Assembly: GCF_963675165.1 (NCBI RefSeq)
Contig: NC_087381.1
Location: forward strand, 5,767,378-5,831,377
DNA: 64,000 bases
From: Halichondria panicea
Lineage: Eukaryota > Porifera > Demospongiae > Suberitida > Halichondriidae
Reading direction: 5' to 3'
In this document: positions 59,184 through 64,000 of the stretch, one piece after another
Position numbering within the stretch: the first letter of the stretch is position 1
Layout: the number at the start of each line of letters is the position of its first letter
The notes under the pieces: model-generated
Databases searched by the model: none
What the model was told of the DNA's origin: nothing
The model's input: only the letters and a program-made list of their open reading frames with translations
Position numbers and translations under genes: made by a program

Positions 59184-60154
59184 CTGCCTTTCTCACTGTT
59201 CCCTCTCCTCCACGCTACCTCTAGCAAAGAAGTCATGGGAGAATTCAAAAACTCTGTGTACGTTATTTAGCATAAAAGTATACAGCCACTGAGTGCAGTA
59301 TAGCTATAGTACACTACAGCAGCTTGCATTCTATTCAAGCTAGTTTGAGTTCTACAACGCACATACTAACCACCCCCTCCCTCATCACACACACACACAC
59401 TCACATACACAGAGTGTGGTCTATCGTGGTCTGGATTATGGCACTGGTTATTATCGGAGTCAATATCTACTTTGTTATAGACGTTGTGGTAAGTCAGTCA
59501 GTGTGTATAGTGTGTGCCTTATAGTTTGTGTGTGTACTTATAACTGCCTCGATCAACTTGTTTTGTAACATGGTATTATAAGAGGTAGATCTATAGTTTA
59601 CTTTTCTGTCACAGTTGACTCTTTTATGTCACTCTTTCCCCTCAGGCACTCCCTGGTCAGTGGTGGAGACACTTACTGGTCGCCATTGGACTGCTGATAT
59701 ATCTGGTGGTCGTCTCTTACTTTGTGAGTATAACGTTAATCTTGTGATCGATGCATTACTTTATCTAACTATAGCAATTTGCATATTATAACTTGTGTGC
59801 TATAGTTATAATGTTTCCGCAAAAAATGCTAAACGACAGTGCCAGGGCCTAAGGACTATACATGTATATCTACAGATTAATGTACTTTATAGTGAAGTAA
59901 TTTATAAAGACGTTTCCTTTAATAGGTACATCTTTACCCACCCCACCTCCCCCTCACCATACCCACACCCACACACACCTCCCCCTCATACCCATGCACA
60001 CACACACACACACACACACCCACCTCCCTTCACACCCACACACACACAGGCTTTGTTCCCACTTATACTGTGGTGGTGGAATAAACGAAAGGTGGCTAAA
60101 GAGAAAACACCAGAAGTGATACCTAAAAGAGATGATTCAGTTCAAGTTAACTGA
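52133..60154 (+). CDS. NRAMP/SLC11 divalent metal transporter, copy 2
   Basis: Eighteen exons join in phase to 556 aa: 52133-52170, 52640-52796, 53301-53423, 53745-53792, 54085-54216, 54360-54406, 54583-54653, 54899-54966, 55089-55253, 56424-56493, 56984-57042, 57162-57344, 57494-57523, 57687-57833, 59184-59257, 59413-59488, 59646-59723, 60050-60154. The first 17 exons have exactly the lengths of those of copy 1; only the last differs, by one codon. DPGN, MPHN and the [19 protein letters not shown] segment are all conserved. Differences concentrate in the cytoplasmic N terminus, exon 11 ([13 protein letters not shown] for [13 protein letters not shown]) and the C-terminal tail, where a tryptophan/basic stretch ([12 protein letters not shown]) replaces [16 protein letters not shown]. 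Same predicted role as copy 1; metal preference and tissue may differ. Confidence 0.94.
54541..54582. repeat. CA-rich microsatellite at an NRAMP copy 2 acceptor
   Basis: A CA-repeat tract ends directly in the AG acceptor of exon 7, as in the paralogous intron of copy 1. Confidence 0.9.
55254..55725. repeat. GT-rich minisatellite in NRAMP copy 2, intron 9
   Basis: Dozens of variants of GTGAGGGTGTGGAGGCTGT fill about 450 bp directly after the exon 9 donor. All frames through it are open on the minus strand, giving a long false protein of His, Pro, Ser and Thr. The paralogous intron of copy 1 has only about two units at 46987-47023. Confidence 0.95.
55792..56302. mobile_element. Dispersed repeat with 11-bp inverted ends in NRAMP copy 2, intron 9
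   Basis: ATGCCTCGGTG at 55792 faces CACCGAGGCAT ending at 56302. The interior includes the CAGCTACCAATAGCTAGCGT segment shared with 15890-16110 and the GAGCAGCTGTAGCAGTCTAC segment shared with the hairpin at 50881-51070. There is no coding capacity. Confidence 0.6.
57345..57402. repeat. (GT)n microsatellite at an NRAMP copy 2 donor
   Basis: The intron 12 donor GTGCGTG passes directly into a GT-repeat run. Copy 1 has a shorter GT run at the same place (48186-48205). Confidence 0.9.
58024..58153. mobile_element. MITE (AGAGGAGGTCCGACATG family) in NRAMP copy 2, intron 14
   Basis: AGAGGAGGTCCGACATGGGT faces GCATGTCGAACCTCCTCT, with ACAAATCACTACAAG and CTTGTAGTGATTCAT inside. It matches 43900-44035 but lies in a different intron, so it was inserted after the gene duplication. 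Confidence 0.88.
58255..59000. mobile_element. hAT-like non-autonomous transposon with 8-bp target duplication
   Basis: The ends CAGGGGCGTAGGCAGG and CCTGGCTACGCCCCTG are inverted copies with one mismatch. CACACACC is duplicated exactly at 58247-58254 and 59001-59008. Ends of the CAG...CTG type with an 8-bp duplication are typical of hAT elements. The 746-bp interior has no transposase frame. It lies in NRAMP copy 2 intron 14. Confidence 0.9.
59129..59183. repeat. (CA)n microsatellite at an NRAMP copy 2 acceptor
   Basis: More than 20 CA units run directly into the AG acceptor of exon 15. Confidence 0.95.
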
Positions 60155-60652
60155 CTATAGTTCCTGACCTGTTTATATTATTGCAAAACCATGTTTATAG
60201 CAGCGTATTGTGTGTCTTGTATTGTTTGCCAGTTATGAACATTGGTACAGACTTTGGGTCTAGTGACTATTTGAGGGTAACATAATTGTGCAAGAAGTAA
60301 TGAAAACCATATTTCGCAAACAATATAATGTTCTAACGATGACCTTTCCCCAATTTATAGTTTGTTTAGGTAAAGATCCTTAATGCAACAAGAGTTAAAC
60401 AAACTATATTCCACTACCTGGGGCTCAAAATTGAAACAGAATTCAAACAAAAATGTTCAATTCAGAACAAGAGTCCTACTGCATAGCTTTACGTCAGCAC
60501 TCATAGATCACTGGGACTGCATGTAAAGAAAGTATACGTATAACTCAAGCATAATTATGCAGTATATGAATTCCCTGATTATAATTAAGCATGGGCTGAA
60601 CTAGCACACTGTACACAACATGTATAATTATATATACAGTCAAGCTCAAATG
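60155..60652. other. Intergenic region, convergent gene ends
   Basis: About 500 AT-rich bases between the NRAMP copy 2 stop and the last codons of the Ank-Roc-COR-Death gene. No gene or clear repeat was seen. Confidence 0.5.
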
Positions 60653-63592
60653 TCAAATAATTATGTTTGAATACTGCATGTCACTGTGTGTACAGTATAG
60701 ATACACCTTTTCTTTCAAGTATTGACAGATCTTGGTAGCGAGCTCTTCCTTCCTCAGATCCAATAAGATCCTAATCAGTGCTCTAAAGGTTGCCTCGCTG
60801 GGTTCATGACCCCTCCAGATAAACAAACAGTTGATCATGCACTGCCACTTGATTGCTTCTACTTATATAATTCTCTCGCCTCACGTCAGCTTGTTCACTG
60901 GCAGTCAACTTCAGTGGGTTGAGGTGGAGCTCCACATCATCAAAGTGCATAGCTACTGGAGCAAGGTCGTCTTGTTGAATCTCTCTATCCAACTGCTCAT
61001 CAGTGACTCCATGCTTGACCACATCAACTCATGGAGACTGGTAATCCCTGGATCCTATACACATAACATGTTGAGAAAGTCATTATACTAGCTAAACAAC
61101 CAATGGTATGGGGTAAACTCTATTATATAATTGTATACATTAAGCTAGACGTAAGTCTGAATTCAGCAATTCAGCACGTATTAAAGTGGGGCCAAGGGGG
61201 GGGGACAACACACCTTTTGGTCATCACCTAAACACAGAGGGATCAATATCATCGTGAGCCACACCAGCTAGGTCCTGTATGTACATGCATGAGGATATTA
61301 TTAGTGAAATTAATACACGATTACGTTAACTCAACTCACTTACTAACGTTTATAATTTCACTCACCAGAGGGTTTCTCCCAGTGAAAACGCTGTACTTGT
61401 TGAGAGTCTCCCTCAGACAGCTGTAAGTTCCCTCAGTCTCACTCCTCCACGTCTCAAGGGCCTGGACCACCTCCTTTCTGGGACTGACCAACTCAATGTT
61501 GACATTAGATTGGCTCAAGATTATTCTGTACATGAGAATACTGTTTAGATCTGAAATTTGACTAGCGAAATGAGAAATGAAGACATCTAAAATTTTTTCG
61601 TCTTTCTTGAAATTTTTGTCACTGTGAATACACTGTAGAGTGTTGAGGTCCAAACCAGCATATGGCTCAAACTGGAGAAGGCGTTTCAGAGGAAGAGGGT
61701 GATCAATAACTGATCTCACAGCTTTTTTTTGAGAGATGACAGCTGTAGCAAGATGTCTAACTCTAAACAGCATGAGCTCTGAGGAAGGGTTTAGAGGATG
61801 ATTGACAACTTCCAGTGGATTGATCAGTGATTCCACAACCACAATATTGGGACAAACATCTTTCATAGTTTCGAGAATTTTACTGACTATCTTAGAGCGA
61901 TTGGCTAGGCTCTCAGGTGTAAGAACTTCAGATCGCATTTTAAGAGTGATAGACTTATTGTTACGAAGCTCGAGGTGTGCGGTAATCTCATCATCATGGC
62001 ACCAGCAGATCCCACTCTTCCACACAGAGCAGCACTTTTGAAGGGCAGGGTTTTTTGTGGTGATCTTTTCGAAAGGAGCAAGACAAAAAGTGAACACTAA
62101 CCTCAGAATGATAATCTGAAAACTCTGTAGATCAAAAAATTGGACGTCTTTAGCACATTCAATTATCCAGCCAAAGTGGTAGCTCATGGAAGAGTCTTCC
62201 TCCCACACACGCTCGGGAGTTTCTATCCTAATGAGCCCGGGAAAGAAGACGTAGCGAGTGTTGTCTAGGTCTAGCTCCATCTTCTGAATATACTCTAGAA
62301 CTTGCTTGTCCTTGATCTCAAAGCACAGCTCTAAAAGTGTCATGAAAACAATCAGCATTTCAATGTCGTAGCTCTTAAACGCTTTGGCAAACTTGGAAAA
62401 AGGCACTACTCCAGTGCTTGAGGCGAGATTGCAGTGCTGACGGAACTTTTTAGGAGCAAACACTGTCCCAGTGACAACAGACAGCAATTTTTTGGAATCA
62501 CAAATCAGAAAGGACTTTTCAGGAGAGGATTCATTGTGAAGAAACAACAGCAGACCCGTTTTGCTTAGCTGGTCACAGATATCAACTAGACGGTTGAGGG
62601 TGGTCGGAATGAAGGAAAGAATGTCTGCCATTTTTTCTGACTTGTGTGTTTGCTCTAGATCGCTGTGTATTCGTTTTTGAACAACCTTCAGTGAAACTGC
62701 AAGGTCATTTTTGAAGCTTTCAGCAAGGTAGATGTAAAATGTGTGAGCATTTAGGCTGATGGGTTCTGGAGAGTGGAGAATAGCAGAGCTTTTCTGGATA
62801 TGTTTTCTAACTGTATTCATGCCTCCCGAATCAGCAAAGCGACAATCCATTGGAATAAACCCTGTGAACTCAAACTTCGAAAATTGCTTGATAATGGGAG
62901 CAAAGATGTTCTCTTTGGCTCGTGGATCTTTTCCCATTTCCTTCACCTGGTCGGCATGGCTACCAACTACTATCACGTGTGCTTTGCTTTTCAGATTAAT
63001 GCACTGGTTTTGGACGAGGGTCAACCAACGATTCATGGAATCAATAATCGCCTGCTCACTTTCTACAAGCTTAGCACAGAGGATAATAATGGGTGGTGAG
63101 GTTTGAACAGCATTCTCTAGAATGGCACAGTGGCTCGTGTAAAACTCTTTCTGGCCAGCAAGATCAAAGTAAATGATTCTCCCAAATTCTTTGGTGTATA
63201 TTTCGTACGGTATGATCCCCACTGTGTTCGTATGGACACAATTTACGGGTTTTGTCTTCTGGAATTTGGACCAAATCCTTTTGAGCTCCAAATGGACTTC
63301 AACAGAGTGCTCTTCCCCACGCCACCGTCGCCAATGATGAGCACAGACAGAGGAAGGTGTGGAGGTCGCTCGGAGGAGAGCTTTCCGATGAGCTTGCTGT
63401 GTTTCTTGTAGACATTGGCAGTTTTGGCTCCGTGTTTCAACAGGAGCTTTATAATCTCAGGGTTGTTGGCTAAATCGAGAGGTGTCTTGCCTTCTTTGTC
63501 AGTCAAATTTGGATTGCTGTGGCATTCTGCCAGTAGACGTTTCACTGTCAAATCTTGCTCATGCTTTACTGCTAGCAAGAGGACACCTGAAT
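60653..63592 (-). pseudogene. Ank-Roc-COR-Death (Roco-type) gene with broken frames
   Basis: An exon starting near 63592 holds an ankyrin repeat (GKTPLDLANNPEIIKLLLKH) and a Roc GTPase P-loop (GDGGVGKST, about 63330). About 10 codons after the P-loop the frame shifts, and the rest of Roc (switch-II-like DLAGQKEFY, G4-like GSHAD), the COR domain (FAPKKFRQHCNLASSTGVVP) and a long C-terminal region read on in the second frame to a GTGAGT donor near 61366. A short exon (DLAGVAHDDIDPSVF, about 61276-61232) follows. Death-domain coding (KHGVTDEQLDREIQQDD, then EATFRALIRILLDLRKEELA) is split over three frames between 61060 and 60690. Roco proteins are large GTPases; Ank-Roc-COR-Death forms are probably signalling or immune-type receptors. 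Several breaks suggest a pseudogene, but assembly error is possible. More 5' exons lie beyond the window. Confidence 0.75.
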
Positions 63593-64000
63593 ACATGCAG
63601 ATGTGAATTAAGGTAATAAATACAAGTCAGTGTACCCCATAGGACACTAGTATAATTATAATACAGCCTAAATGAATGTTTCAAATTGTATAATAATGGC
63701 ACTCAATCATGAGTAATAGTTATAACATGGGCACGAGGGATTGTATTGCACTGAAGCACAAGAGCGCCAGCCCCGAGGGCTGAGTGCAATAATTATACAC
63801 CATGCATCCCGAGTGCACGTGTCATAACTAGTTTATATCCTTAGCAACACAAAAGACACCGCAGCTTCTACTGAAAGAGCTGAAAGAGACTACAGTCACA
63901 GCTGCTTGCATCTCTGTTCAAAGACACCAGTATCTGACCATTCAAGATTGCCGTCATTGGCACAACGAATGGCTTTACTCACAAAACGTTGGGCTCCTCG
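63593..64000. other. Upstream intron or edge of the Ank-Roc-COR-Death gene
   Basis: The exon at 63592 opens after a TTCAG acceptor, so earlier exons must lie to the right. A GTGAGT donor-like site on the minus strand near 63982 could end one such exon at the window edge. Nothing else could be supported. Confidence 0.4.

Noticed and set aside
59027-59248. Frames of His-Thr or Cys-Val repeats near NRAMP exon 15
   Set aside because: Translations of the (CA)n tract at the acceptor.
1-64000. tRNA or rRNA genes
   Set aside because: No A/B box cloverleaf or ribosomal segment was recognised by eye on either strand. A covariance-model scan would be decisive.

Overview
The window is animal nuclear DNA. 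Genes have spliced exons with GT-AG introns, metazoan domain families (adhesion GPCR, ADAM, cadherin, TRIM-NHL, NRAMP) and many short inverted-repeat DNA elements. Short introns, gene density, ADAM10-like and Ank-Roc-COR-Death families and strong enrichment of the palindrome ATAATTAT fit an early-branching animal, most likely a demosponge; that assignment is inference. Exon models were built by hand from splice signals, reading phase and family similarity; no transcript or database was used.

Layout. 1-4000 is repeat-rich and holds a tandem repeat, a decayed retroelement integrase and a 776-bp inverted-repeat element. 4062-6681 is TRIM-NHL gene copy 1 (+). 8167-19646 is one large minus-strand gene whose 28 exons join in phase (1445 codons): signal peptide, ADAM10-type prodomain, zinc metalloprotease, short disintegrin, two cadherin repeats, HormR, GAIN/GPS, seven membrane helices and a cytoplasmic tail. 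20511-22711 is TRIM-NHL copy 2, frameshifted. 23636-25536 is a 3' fragment of a CTDSPL2-like phosphatase gene (-). 26571-27430 is a 5' fragment of the ADAM-GPCR gene (-). 28103-30304 is TRIM-NHL copy 3 (+). 31439-39302 is the intact CTDSPL2-like gene (-). 39682-43004 is LACTB (+), head to head with it. 43304-51781 and 52133-60154 are two tandem NRAMP (SLC11) metal-transporter genes (+), each of 18 exons. 60653-63592 is an Ank-Roc-COR-Death gene (-) with broken frames.

The middle of the window is explained by one tandem segmental duplication. A block running from inside the ADAM-GPCR gene, over a TRIM-NHL gene, into the CTDSPL2 gene was copied once. This left the order full ADAM-GPCR / TRIM / CTDSPL2 fragment, then ADAM-GPCR fragment / TRIM / full CTDSPL2.

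The most striking object is the predicted ADAM-cadherin adhesion GPCR: a membrane protease, an adhesion ectodomain and a self-cleaving GPCR core in one chain. The disintegrin and cadherin parts share one uninterrupted exon, so the fusion does not depend on a guessed splice.
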